NCBI GenBank assembly: GCA_019915015.1
Contig: JAHBBC010000002.1
Coordinates: 310,001 to 374,000, forward strand
DNA: 64,000 nt
Direction: 5' to 3'
From: Auriscalpium vulgare
Lineage: Eukaryota > Basidiomycota > Agaricomycetes > Russulales > Auriscalpiaceae
Part shown: one piece after another, positions 44,285 through 53,875 of the stretch
How the letters are laid out: each line of letters starts with the position of its first letter
Position numbering within the stretch: the first letter of the stretch is position 1
Notes under the pieces: generated by a model
Told to the model about the DNA's origin: nothing
Databases searched by the model: none
Seen by the model: only the letters and a program-made list of their open reading frames with translations
Position numbers and translations under genes: made by a program

Positions 44285-44367
44285 TGAGTCATTCCTAGTC
44301 AGAATGAGTCACTCTTAGAGTGAGTCATACCCAGTCGGGAGGAGTCATTTGGAGTCAGTATGAGTCA
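44285..44367. promoter_or_regulatory. Cluster of four TGAGTCA sites
   Basis: Exact TGAGTCA occurs at 44285, 44305, 44321 and 44361, with GGAGTCA variants between. TGAGTCA is the core site of Gcn4/AP-1-type bZIP factors. The cluster lies 3' of pol, upstream of a TATTTAAAG box (45000 region), where the LTR U3 promoter of this element would be expected. Confidence 0.55.
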
Positions 44368-44408
44368 CTTTTGTACATAGCCATGTATTAGTCAGACAGT
44401 TTTGGAAT

Positions 44409-44987
44409 CAGTGTTGGCAATAAGGCCTAAGTCTTAAATGCATTTAGGCCTTAATGCCCTTAAGGCATAAGCCCTTCAATACGAGCTCGGCTTCTGTGAA
44501 GGCCTTAATAGGCCTTAATAGCGGAGTCAAATATATTTGTAATTGTTCAAAACAGCGGACACAATTTTCTTCATCCGTCTCTTGTGTAATGCCTCCGAAA
44601 GGTCCTCTGTGGGCCCGGAGGAGCGTGAGAATTCTGATGTCGACATGCCGGAGGCTCCACCTGCTCCGCCTTGCCGCCAGAAGTCCTGGATTCCTGCCAC
44701 TTTGGAGACATTGTTTGGTGGGGCAGTTAGGCCGATAGAAGTTTCTATGATGCGTGCACAACGCAGACCCGCATTTACTGATGAAGAGAGGCGCATGGAG
44801 CTGATCCAAGCGGAGCAATCTGATGAAGCACTTGACGACGGCGCACTGGAGGGCTCTGGCAACGATTTTGTGATAGAATAGATACCTTAATTAGGCCTTA
44901 ATATGCACACCCTTAATTAACCCCTCACATGTCTTAAGGTCTTCACTCTCAAAGGTGGCCTTATATAAGGCCTTATTGCCAACACTG
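44409..44987. mobile_element. hAT MITE with 8-bp target duplication
   Basis: The termini CAGTGTTGGCAATAAGGCCT are perfect 20-bp inverted repeats. The flanks are TTTGGAAT at 44401-44408 and 44988-44995, an 8-bp duplication typical of hAT. The 579-bp element is rich in AGGCCTTAA words and carries a 112-codon frame (44543-44881) ending in an acidic segment (AFTDEERRMELIQAEQSDEA), probably a remnant of a transposase tail. It interrupts the 3' region of the gypsy element. Confidence 0.93.
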
Positions 44988-45084
44988 TTTGGAATAGTAT
45001 TTAAAGAAGGACCCTCGATCCTTGACGGACGGGTACTCTTCAGTGAAACATATCATCTAAAGTCAGCACCTCAACTATCGCAGC

Positions 45085-45352
45085 ATTATTGTATCAAGTC
45101 CAACATCCGGTTGGCACCATCGCAGTTAAGTCGTCATCGTCATCGCCGTCGTTGTAAGCCCAACACCCGGTTGGCTGAAGTCATTGTCGTCATCGCCGTC
45201 GTCGTAAGTCCAACACCCGGTTGGCTGAAGTTACTGTCATCATCGCCGTCGTATTCGTTATCGCCGTCGTCGTAAGCCCAACACCCGGTTGGCAGAAGTC
45301 ATCGTCATCGTCATCGCCGTCGTCGTAAGTCCAACACCCAGTTGGCTGAAGT
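45085..45352. repeat. Minisatellite, about 54-bp units
   Basis: About five units combine GTAAGYCCAACACCCGGTTG with GCTGAAGTYAYTGTCGTCAT and CGCCGTCGTC. It is cut off at 45352 by the inverted end of repeat D. Confidence 0.85.
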
Positions 45353-45644
45353 TACTTGGGGTTAATGGGCCAATGCACGCATGGCAGTACAATTACTCTT
45401 AATCATTTAGGGGGGAGGGGGGCTTGGCCATCCAACATACAACTGACTGCCTGGTGTAGTTATGTCCTTTTTGAATATGTTGGAGATATAATACTCGGGG
45501 TTAATGGCTCTGGCTCCACGTGCAGGAAAGTGACTCTGTGACTGTATTGAGATGTCAGGGCAAAGTTGTGGTGATGGGCACCCACATGTAGTAGGGTGGT
45601 AATGTCACATGTGTCCAAAACCAGATCCCTAGTACAGCACTAAA
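45353..45644 (-). repeat. Repeat D, 3' 292 bp, inverted
   Basis: It matches 32577-32868 in reverse, starting ACTTGGGGTTAATGGGCCAA. The right border coincides with the end of the putative LTR of the chromodomain gypsy element, which probably inserted into this D copy. Confidence 0.88.
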
Positions 45645-46245
45645 TGAGACGCCTCTGTTGAGAGAGTCTCGAGATTCGGAGGTAGGACGAGGGAGAGACG
45701 GGTTCGAGGAGGAACCAAAGGTGTGCAGTCCTGTCGGTACGAGGCTTCCTCGTGTTGACAGACTTCCTTCGAGCACGGAAGGATGGAGGGCGAGAAGATC
45801 TCGCGTCACGCTCGTAGGCGTGGAGCCCAAGCGGGAGCCCAGTCGGTAGGAGGCTTCCTCCTGGTGACGGGCTCGAGAGAGAGAAGGGCGAAGCGCTGAC
45901 GGCCCAAGTACGTTGCGCGAGTGTGGTTCTGTGGGCGCGCTCTAGCGCTCACGAAGCCGCGGGCGCGCGTGACTTGTCGCGTCGTCGCGTCGTCGATCTT
46001 GAGAGTCGTCTAGCGACTTCTTGTTCTTCAGAGGAGAGACGAAGGGAAAAGAGAAAGACGAGACGACGAAAAAGAGAAAAGAAAAGACACGTTGTATATA
46101 TGAATGATCGATGTCAGTGCTAATCGAGTTTAAATACATACAAGCTAATTCAAAGTCCGATCTATCTAATCTACTGACTACCGATCTACTGTCCTCTTGC
46201 GCTGATACTACCGTTCTCGCCTACGCGTCCTTGACATCCGTCACA
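45645..46245 (-). mobile_element. Probable 3' LTR of the chromodomain gypsy element
   Basis: On the minus strand the segment starts TGTGACGGATGTC directly after a G-tract (GGGGGGG, possible polypurine tract) and ends ...GTCTCA exactly at the border with repeat D, giving TG...CA termini over 601 bp. A TATTTAAA box lies near 46130. The 5' LTR is not in the window, so this rests on termini, position and the sharp junction. Confidence 0.55.
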
Positions 46246-49147
46246 AAGCCCCCCCAGTCTCAGCGGAAGAGGCCGACACGCTGATATCCCAAGACTTCTG
46301 TAGCGCTTCCAAGTCGAGAATTCCCAGGGCGGCGATATCGGGGTCGGCATTGATCTTGCCCTCTGCATGGACTTCTGAACCTGGACCGTTCAATGCGCGA
46401 CGCTCAGCGGGACGAAGAGAGTCGCGGAGCTCTCTCGACCACTGATTTGGGGTCAAGTTGTCGTCCCGCTTTGCCGACGACAGAGCGGTGAGACGAGTAG
46501 AAAACCAGACTTCATTTGACCATGACCATTCGCCGTTCCACGCGCGACTGTCGAGAAAGTCTTTCTGTCGCGGCCAAAGACTGCGTCCGCTTTTCATGCC
46601 AAACAGCCGGTCGAAGTCCGCTTTGCTCCCACTATCCACGAGACCGGGAACCGGGTCAGTGGTCGCCTCGCCAATACCGTAATCGGTGACCAAGCGAGAA
46701 GGTCCTCTGGCCGCATCTTCAAGCAAACCGGGCGACCCAAATTGAACGGCTAAGCGCCACGCCAATCCTCCCATGTGAAGAAACATCCGAGCGTTGGGCT
46801 GTGTGAGAAGATCATGCACTGTGGCCAAATATGCGTCCCAAATGTTGGCCCGTGCTTCCCACCATCGGACTACATGACTGGATTCTTGCGCGTAGCCCGT
46901 CCAAGACTCGGGCAGCGTAGGGATCGGCTGCGGAAGCCGGCTCCTTGGATAGCTCCATGTGAATGTGATACCTTTGCCCAACATGAAACCGACTACATCG
47001 GACCATGGGAGCATACAAGCGTCCCGCCAGATTGCGACGCGCAGTTTTGACCTTGAGAGTAAATGTATGTGGCCCTTCATGATGGGAGACACACGCGGAA
47101 TGGAGAGAGGCTTATTCGCCGGACGAAGTACCGCCGCTGCGAACGTGGCTACACCGTGTAAGGGAGAATCAGGCCCGTAGGCTGTCGTGAGCTCGGGCGC
47201 GGAAGTCGTATTTTGAGTGCTGCTCGTCGCTTCTTTCTCTTCTGAAGCGACGACGACTTGCTCCGATATTCTGTCCATGAGTGACGTTGACGGAACGACG
47301 TTTAATCGAGACAATAACGACGGTGGTCCGTCGCTATGCATTCCGTGAGACAATCTGGCTAGCAATGTTGCACCACTCGCAGGCTCCTTCGATCGCGTAG
47401 AGTCATCGTGCTGAGGGGAAGAGCTCGTTAGACGCTCCAGAAGGGATCGTTGCATCGATCCACCCTCGAGAGAGCTATCCTCTCGAGGTCGTTTGCGCCC
47501 ACGCGGTTCAAGATCGTCCGAAGTAGGCCTGGCAGTCGAAGAAGAGCTATCCTTCTTCTCGGAACTGGATGTACCAGTGCCGTCTGCCATGACTACATCT
47601 TGAAAGGTGCGGTTCGACGAGCTTTCTCCTTGGCGTACGTGTGAGGAGTGCAGAGATGCCTGGATGGCCTCTTGCATGTCCGCTGCTTCGCGATCTGAGT
47701 CCTCGTCATCGAGCGTGCTACGGTCATGCATTGGAGAGACGACGGAGGAGTTGGCTTTCTGCTTCCCTTTAGACGCGGAAGTGGTCCCGACTGGTCTGTC
47801 GACAGATTCCTGCACCGAAGGAGGGGGCGAAGATTCTGGAGGGCGCATGGGCCCATCAATTCCTTTGTAGATATCTTCAAAGAAATCATCCTCATCCTCG
47901 CGATCGTGATCCGGAACTGCGATTGCGTCCCATCCTTTTGCTGGCATATCGAAGTCAGTGACGTCGTGGAATACCGTGCCGTCGCCTGGCTCTGGGAAGT
48001 TGAGTTTGACTGCGCAGCCGATGAACTCTCCGTTTCGAACTCGCTTCGCCGCAACAACTCGTCGCGATTTGGGGTCGTCCGAGTCCATCTGTTCGAACCA
48101 GCGGCGTACTTGGCTGACTTCTGTGACCATATCCTTCCTCAGAAGCTCATTCGTACGCTTCTTCAAGTTCGTCAGGTTCTTGTCGTACTTCCGCATTCGT
48201 TTCTCTCTTTCCCGCACGACCGCCGCGATTTCTTTAGCTCCCAATTTCCGCGGGTCGAGGGCAGTCAGTTCGGGCACATCGAGAGCGTAGTGCCAGAGAT
48301 ACCGAGGGTTGGCGCCGTGAACGTATAGTTCTTGAATGTCTGGCCAAGAGACTCGGGGCAAGTGAAAGTCTACCAGCGTGCCTACTCGTTCGGCTGAAAG
48401 CCAGGGGATCACGAGATCTGCCCAACCTGCTACCGGCACTGGTATGGCTTCCCAACCATGACCAGCGTGCGTGGCGAGAAAAATGACGAACGCCATCCAC
48501 TCGTGCATGGATTTGCGAGTGGACGAAAGCTGTTTCTTGAGGTCCGCTTTTTCCGCCGGGAGAGCCGTCACGGTGGGTATACGCAAGGGGACGGCATCGT
48601 ACGCGAGATACTTGGCCATGACTTCGCCGACCCGCATGACTTTCGCGGAATATTCTGTGAGCCATTTGAGAGCTGTCGGGGTGCATTGGTAGCGCTCGTG
48701 GCCGACGCGCGCAAAGCCGTTTCCATCTGTCTCGTCGTTGTACACCCATTCCGCTTTTGTAAAGTCATTTGGAAGAGGGCGGTAGGCTAACCAAGGGCGC
48801 TTGTAATCCCACCATTCCGCCGCAATATCTGGTCCGTCCGCTCGGTAATTGAAGGGCGGGGTAGCGTTTAGAGGAGTCCGCGAGGGCATGCGCACCGGCG
48901 AGCGTCCGCTCGGTGTCGGATCCATTCCGAATCCTACCCATTGAACACCCGGCACGGACGATGTGAACACGTCCGCTAAGTACCCCCCTGAAGTCACCAC
49001 ATGATAGGGTAAGACCGTTTTGTCGTAGATGGCATGCGGATTCCCCGCTCGTCGACGCTTCGCGATCTCCTTCAAATGACCAGCCGGCGGGGGCTTGGGA
49101 GCGGCTTCCGCTCCCCAACCTTGCAAAGGTTGCGCCCAAGACGACAT
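46241..49147 (-). CDS. Large extra ORF after chromodomain gypsy pol
   Basis: Intact 968-codon frame from ATG 49147 (MSSWAQPLQGWG), preferred over upstream non-ATG starts. It lies 218 bp after pol on the same strand and ends at the LTR. The N-terminal 350 residues look globular (HVVTSGGYLADVF, WDYKRPWLAYRPLPNDF, MHEWMAFVIFLATHAGHGWE). The middle is acidic and disordered, and includes REAADMQEAIQASLHSSHV, which fits a ubiquitin-interacting motif (A-x-x-x-S in an acidic helix). Next come four spaced copies of an S/T-L-L/M-x-R-L/I motif (SLLERLTSS, TLLARLSHG, SLLSRLNVV, SLMDRISEQ). The C-terminus is tryptophan rich and globular. I know no function for it; it could be a displaced gag-like, env-like or accessory protein. 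Its intactness beside an intact pol suggests recent selection or recent insertion. Confidence 0.7.
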   Translation of the reverse strand: MSSWAQPLQGWGAEAAPKPPPAGHLKEIAKRRRAGNPHAIYDKTVLPYHVVTSGGYLADVFTSSVPGVQWVGFGMDPTPSGRSPVRMPSRTPLNATPPFNYRADGPDIAAEWWDYKRPWLAYRPLPNDFTKAEWVYNDETDGNGFARVGHERYQCTPTALKWLTEYSAKVMRVGEVMAKYLAYDAVPLRIPTVTALPAEKADLKKQLSSTRKSMHEWMAFVIFLATHAGHGWEAIPVPVAGWADLVIPWLSAERVGTLVDFHLPRVSWPDIQELYVHGANPRYLWHYALDVPELTALDPRKLGAKEIAAVVREREKRMRKYDKNLTNLKKRTNELLRKDMVTEVSQVRRWFEQMDSDDPKSRRVVAAKRVRNGEFIGCAVKLNFPEPGDGTVFHDVTDFDMPAKGWDAIAVPDHDREDEDDFFEDIYKGIDGPMRPPESSPPPSVQESVDRPVGTTSASKGKQKANSSVVSPMHDRSTLDDEDSDREAADMQEAIQASLHSSHVRQGESSSNRTFQDVVMADGTGTSSSEKKDSSSSTARPTSDDLEPRGRKRPREDSSLEGGSMQRSLLERLTSSSPQHDDSTRSKEPASGATLLARLSHGMHSDGPPSLLSRLNVVPSTSLMDRISEQVVVASEEKEATSSTQNTTSAPELTTAYGPDSPLHGVATFAAAVLRPANKPLSIPRVSPIMKGHIHLLSRSKLRVAIWRDACMLPWSDVVGFMLGKGITFTWSYPRSRLPQPIPTLPESWTGYAQESSHVVRWWEARANIWDAYLATVHDLLTQPNARMFLHMGGLAWRLAVQFGSPGLLEDAARGPSRLVTDYGIGEATTDPVPGLVDSGSKADFDRLFGMKSGRSLWPRQKDFLDSRAWNGEWSWSNEVWFSTRLTALSSAKRDDNLTPNQWSRELRDSLRPAERRALNGPGSEVHAEGKINADPDIAALGILDLEALQKSWDISVSASSAETGGAL

Positions 49148-49364
49148 GTTGATGCGGGAAGACAAAGAGGATGGTGGTTCGAGACAAAGGATAGGAGCAC
49201 GCGGTCTCCGTTCTCCGTCTAAGCGCGCCTCGAGGTGATGGCGCCCAAGCGAAATCACGTGATCCGTGACGCGACGCGTCCCAAGTCAAAGCTGTCGGCG
49301 TCAGGCGATAGGCGTGCTATTAGAAATTTATTAAAAAGTATATAGAGTAAGGTAACTCTGCTGT

Positions 49365-52300
49365 TCAGTGTCGAGCCGGGCCAGCAAGTCCCGCGTCCCG
49401 TCGATAAGAAAACAATCGCTGAGGAGCGTTGCGCAGATCCGTCGCGGAGGCCCAAGAATCATATAATGGCGAGTATCCTTCCCATCGTATTAGATACATC
49501 ATCTGTTTCTTCTGCTTGTCGTATCGGTGACCCACTATCTTTTCGACTTGATATTCTTCAGAAGCTGGCTTCTCCAGGCGAGTGTCAGGCAAGACTGTTC
49601 TATGACCAAATTCCGCGTCAGAAGGCTTATATAGGCGTAGATGTTCTAGATTCAACACGTTCGACCCAGGGTAGTTGTCGGGTAACCGCAAGCGGTACAC
49701 CTTAGGATTAATACGCTCTTGTACTTCAAACGGCCCCACTGCGCGTTGAATTAGTTTGCTGCCCTCGCCCCGACTTTCGATCCATTCCAAGGAGTGAGGG
49801 TTGACCAGGACTTGGTCTCCTACGCGGAATTCTAGCTCTCTCCGGCCTTTATTGTATGATTCGCTTTGTTTCAGCTGTGCTCGTGCGAGAGCTATCCTCG
49901 CACTTTCCCTATGATACTGGAGTAATCGCACGAAATCGTCCGCTCGACCATTGAGTAGTGCGTCTTGGGGAGCGGCTTCCGCTCCTTCCGCCTTTCCGAA
50001 ATCGAGGCTGGACTTCGGCTGAAATCCGTAAAGCACGAAATGAGGACTCAGACCAGTGGATGAATGAGGCAGGTTGTTGTATGCGTGTTCCAACAAAGGA
50101 AGCCATTCAGCCCAGCTAGTCTTATCCGTGGCTACATAAGCACGCAACATGATTTCCAACTTCTGATTCACAATTTCAGTCTGTCCATCGTGCTGAGGAT
50201 GATGTGAGGAGGATAGGGACATCCGCGTTCTCAGAGCCTTAGCGACTCCCTTCCAGAAATCAGAAGTCCACCGTGGATCGCGATCCGAGACTATGTTATC
50301 CGGCACGCCAAATCTACAAACAACATGATTCACGAAAAGTTTGGCGAATCCCTCTGCTGTCAGTCCCGTGGTCGTAGGTATAAATTGCGCGTGCTTGGAC
50401 ATTCTATCCACCGTTACTAACACGGCGTTGGATTCCGAGGACCACGGTAAGCCCGTGACTAAGTCCAGAGAAACAGACTCGTAGGGTCGTCGCGGCACCG
50501 GGTTTGGGATAAGACGTCCAAATTTCGTGAAATTCCGGTGTTTTACTTTCTGACATACGTCGCAAGTATCGCAGAATCTCTGAACGTCCTTCCGCATCGA
50601 AGGCCAAAAGAATTTCCCATTCATCAGCTGCCACAACTTTTCGGCGCCCGCGTGGGCGGACTCAAAAGGGGACTCGTGAGCTTGGAGTAGTAGTCCTGCT
50701 CGCAAAGATTTGGGCACACACAATCGCGGTTGAAAATCCGCGTCTCGAAAGTACAGCAGTCCTTTCTCGTCTTTGAAGTATCTCTGTCCTGTGTCCCAGG
50801 TATCTGGGGATTGAGAAGTGTTCTCCCATCTCTGCTTAAAAGCGGCGTCCGCTTCATATCCCTGCAAAAAGGATTGCAAATAACTTTCGTCCATGTGCAC
50901 GTGTATGGTGGGAGGAGGATTGTTTTTCTCCCAGGCTACTTGACGATCGTATAAGTCAAGATTCTCCTTTCGCCGTGATACGTCTCCCAGCGTGGCTTCG
51001 GCTTCCGAAGCCGGTTCCGTTACCGGAACTCTCTCCTGGGGAATTACAGAGTCTTCGCTCTTATTGACAGCGCTTTTGGCCTTATAAGATCGCGTGGTGA
51101 CTTGAAAGCAATTATGAGGCGAACTCATCAGACTGTCGTTCCAGTCAGTGAGCACCAATTGCGCTGACTTTGTCAACTCAGTAATTGAATTCCCTTTCAG
51201 CGAAGTGTCCGTCATGCCAGCTAACGTTAGAGCTGGGGATTCCTCCTCATTTGGAGTTACGTAGTCAGGGACAGTCTCGAGCAGACGAGAAATAGGATCA
51301 ACGTTGGAATGAACGTGTCCTGGCCGATGTACAATTTCTAGACCTGGAGCGTACGCCGAGAAGACCGTTCCCCAAGCACCTAGCCGTCGATTGTTGTTTT
51401 CGTACGTCTTAGCCCACTGCAACGCGGCATGATCGGTGACTAGCAGGATTTGTTCCCCTTCGATGAACGGCTGGAATTTCACCAATCCTTCCTTAGCGGC
51501 CAAAGCTTCTCTCTCCGTGGCAGAATAGTTCCGTTCGGCCGGCTTGAAAGTTCGACTCCAGTATCCTATCACCCTTTCCACTTGCACGACCGTATCCTCC
51601 AGAGTTTCTCCCCATGAGCCAGTAAGACCGCAATCCGCGATTTTGGGGGACAATGTAGTGGTGAGCTTCGGAACTGGCTTCCCGGATTCGTATGCGCGAC
51701 GAACGCGCTCGTATGTTCGGGTTCCTCTCAAATCCTTGAGTACCATCGTCTGCACTTGTTGCAGGGTAACTCCTAACCCTTCTCCGGAGGCATCCGTGTA
51801 CAATCGATAGGGCTTCCCCATCTCCGGATGCGCCAATACGGGAGCACAGGACAGAGCCTTTTTGATTTCCTCGAAAGCTCTTTCATGTTCCGCACGCCAG
51901 TTCCAAGCCGCACCCTTACGAGTGAGTGAAAATAAGGGAGTCGCCAGAGTCGCATAATGCGGTATAAACGCCGAGAAGTATACTGCCATGCCTAAGAACG
52001 TACGTAGTTCCGCTACCTTTGAGGGTCTCGCCATTTTCAAGATGGCTTCCACCTTTTGTTTGTGCGTTGACAAACCTAGACGAGAGACTTTATGTCCGAG
52101 TAGAATGATAGAACTGTAGAACAAATGACACTTCTTAGGGGAGAGGGTGATTCCGGAATTCTCTATAGCTTCCAGAACTTTGTCAAGGTGATCGATATGT
52201 TCTTCATAGCTTTTCGAATATACCACTATGTCGTCGATGTATACCAGGCAGAATAACCAGAGGTAGGGAGACAAAACTTCTTGCATTACTCGCTGGAAAA

Positions 52301-53390
52301 TGGAAGGTCCGTTTCGTAATCCAAAGGGCATTCTCAAGAATTGAAACAATCCTTTGTGTGTACGGAATGCTGTCTTCTCCACGTCCTCGGGAGCCATTTC
52401 CAGTTGGGTAAATCCTGCAAGAGCGTCCAGGGAAGACAAAACTTGTGACCCAGAAAGCGAAGCGAGAATTTCAGACTGTCTCGGAATGGGAAATTCATCC
52501 GGCACAGTGACTGCGTTAAGCTTTCGGTAATCCACGCAGAATCGAGGTTTGTTGTTCCGATAAACGATGACGACCGGCGCGCTCCATGGACTAATAGAGG
52601 GCTCTATAACGCCTTGTTCGAACCACGCGTTAAGTTGGTCCTCTATCACCATGCGTTTGGCAGGAGAACTTCCATACATAGGCACCGCTATAGGTACTTG
52701 ACCATCCACAGTACGGATATGAACTCTCGATTGGTGCTTTCCCAATCTTCCATCGAACCCGAAGGCTCGTTGACGTCGTCGTAACATTTCCCAGGCTCGC
52801 TCCTTGAGTTCTTCGGGCAATTGTCCTACATCCAGCAGTTCCTGCATGTCTCGCGACGGCCAGACCGTAGGGTCCGGAACTTCAGCTGTCTTGGGTCCCC
52901 AAATCTCCTCCTCCGGAGGTTCTGGCTCAACGGTTTCCGCTGGCCCTTCGGGTTCCTTTTCAGCTTTCATCGAATGTCCAGCAGACTGTAGGGTCATATT
53001 GACTTCAACTAGCTGCTTGACTAATTTCGCATGTCCCACCAACGCTTCCAGTTTTTCAGCGTTCTCGGGAACATCGAGGAACTTGGCTGGGTCTACTAGT
53101 CGCCCGATCACTTCGCCCTTCCGAAGAATTTTGGGATGTGACGACGTATTAGCCACTGGGATGAAAGGAGAAGATTGATTTAAGAGAACATTGGGGACCA
53201 CGAAAGTCGGGTTTCTGGAGGACGCAACCATGGTTTTCTCTACCATCCAAGTCCGCTCGTCCGTGAAGCTAGCGTTTACTTGAACTCGCTTGACTGAATG
53301 CGGGGGAATTTTGACTTCCTCTATAACTCGTACATTTCGCGGTCCTTCCGCATCCTTCCTCAGCGCTCTTCTTTCACCTAGTAGTACCTA
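49365..53390 (-). CDS. Chromodomain Ty3/gypsy pol, 5'-truncated
   Basis: An uninterrupted frame. The first ATG is at 53246, but conserved sequence extends upstream to about 53390 (VRVIEEVKIPPHSVKRVQVN), so the start is lost. Domains by residue from that ATG: protease-proximal linker 1-110; reverse transcriptase about 170-400 with FCVDYRKLN and VYIDD at 335-339; RNase H about 450-640 (LYTDASGEGLG, ATEREALA, LVTDHAALQW); integrase finger HAGAEKLWQ...CDTCDVCQ; integrase core SLDLVTGLP, VSDRDPRWTS and HPQHDGQTEIVNQKLE with the D, D and E present; C-terminal chromodomain (EYQVEKIVGHRYD ... YLIRWEGYSPLYDSWA). This is the chromovirus layout, in which the chromodomain guides insertion to chromatin marks. 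All catalytic residues are present, but gag and the protease core are missing, so the element is not autonomous as it stands. Confidence 0.95.
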
Positions 53391-53875
53391 TAACCGAAGC
53401 TAGTAAGCTAGCAGATGCGGGGGGGTGTCTCCAAGCTAACTAGCCTCGTTTAGCTTGTTTGCAGTGCCGCGCCGCGGTCCTCGCTGGGGCGCTCCCAATC
53501 GGGAAGCTTCGGCTGATGAGATCCCTCAGATCTGTCACCCGTCTCCCGCCCCGCTCGGCACCCCGGCACGGCGTCCCATCCCGATCTCCGGTCGTCCGCT
53601 GCCGCCGGCAACGCCCGCTCGTCGTCCCTGACGTCGAGCTCGCTGTCCCCGACGACGACGGCGAGTTCCCACCCTTCCCCTCCCCCTACCATATACATAT
53701 ACATATTGCTGGAATCGTATTAGCGACGCGGACTCGTTGGTGTTGTTGTCTCGGCGAGATTCCTTACGTTTTAGGTAGCATCCTGCCCTTACTAGTCAAA
53801 GCAATAAAAATCCTTTCATTGGAAAGGTAAGCAGCCTATGGTAACTACAACAAGTAGATACTGATAATATAATGG
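53391..53875. other. Junction region between gypsy pol and the KDZ gene block
   Basis: CTAGC-rich short repeats lie at 53395-53460 (AGCTAGTAAGCTAGCAG), followed by GC-rich DNA with open frames on both strands and a TATACATATACATAT run near 53690. No domain is recognisable. It may hold the end of the KDZ transposon, but I could not identify a terminal repeat. Confidence 0.45.

Noticed and set aside
44543..44881. 112-codon frame as an independent gene
   Set aside because: It lies wholly inside the 579-bp hAT MITE and is better read as a transposase remnant or chance frame.
53450..53830. Open frames on both strands beside the gypsy pol as gag or a cargo gene
   Set aside because: No CCHC knuckle, capsid-like or other motif is visible, and the composition is low complexity.
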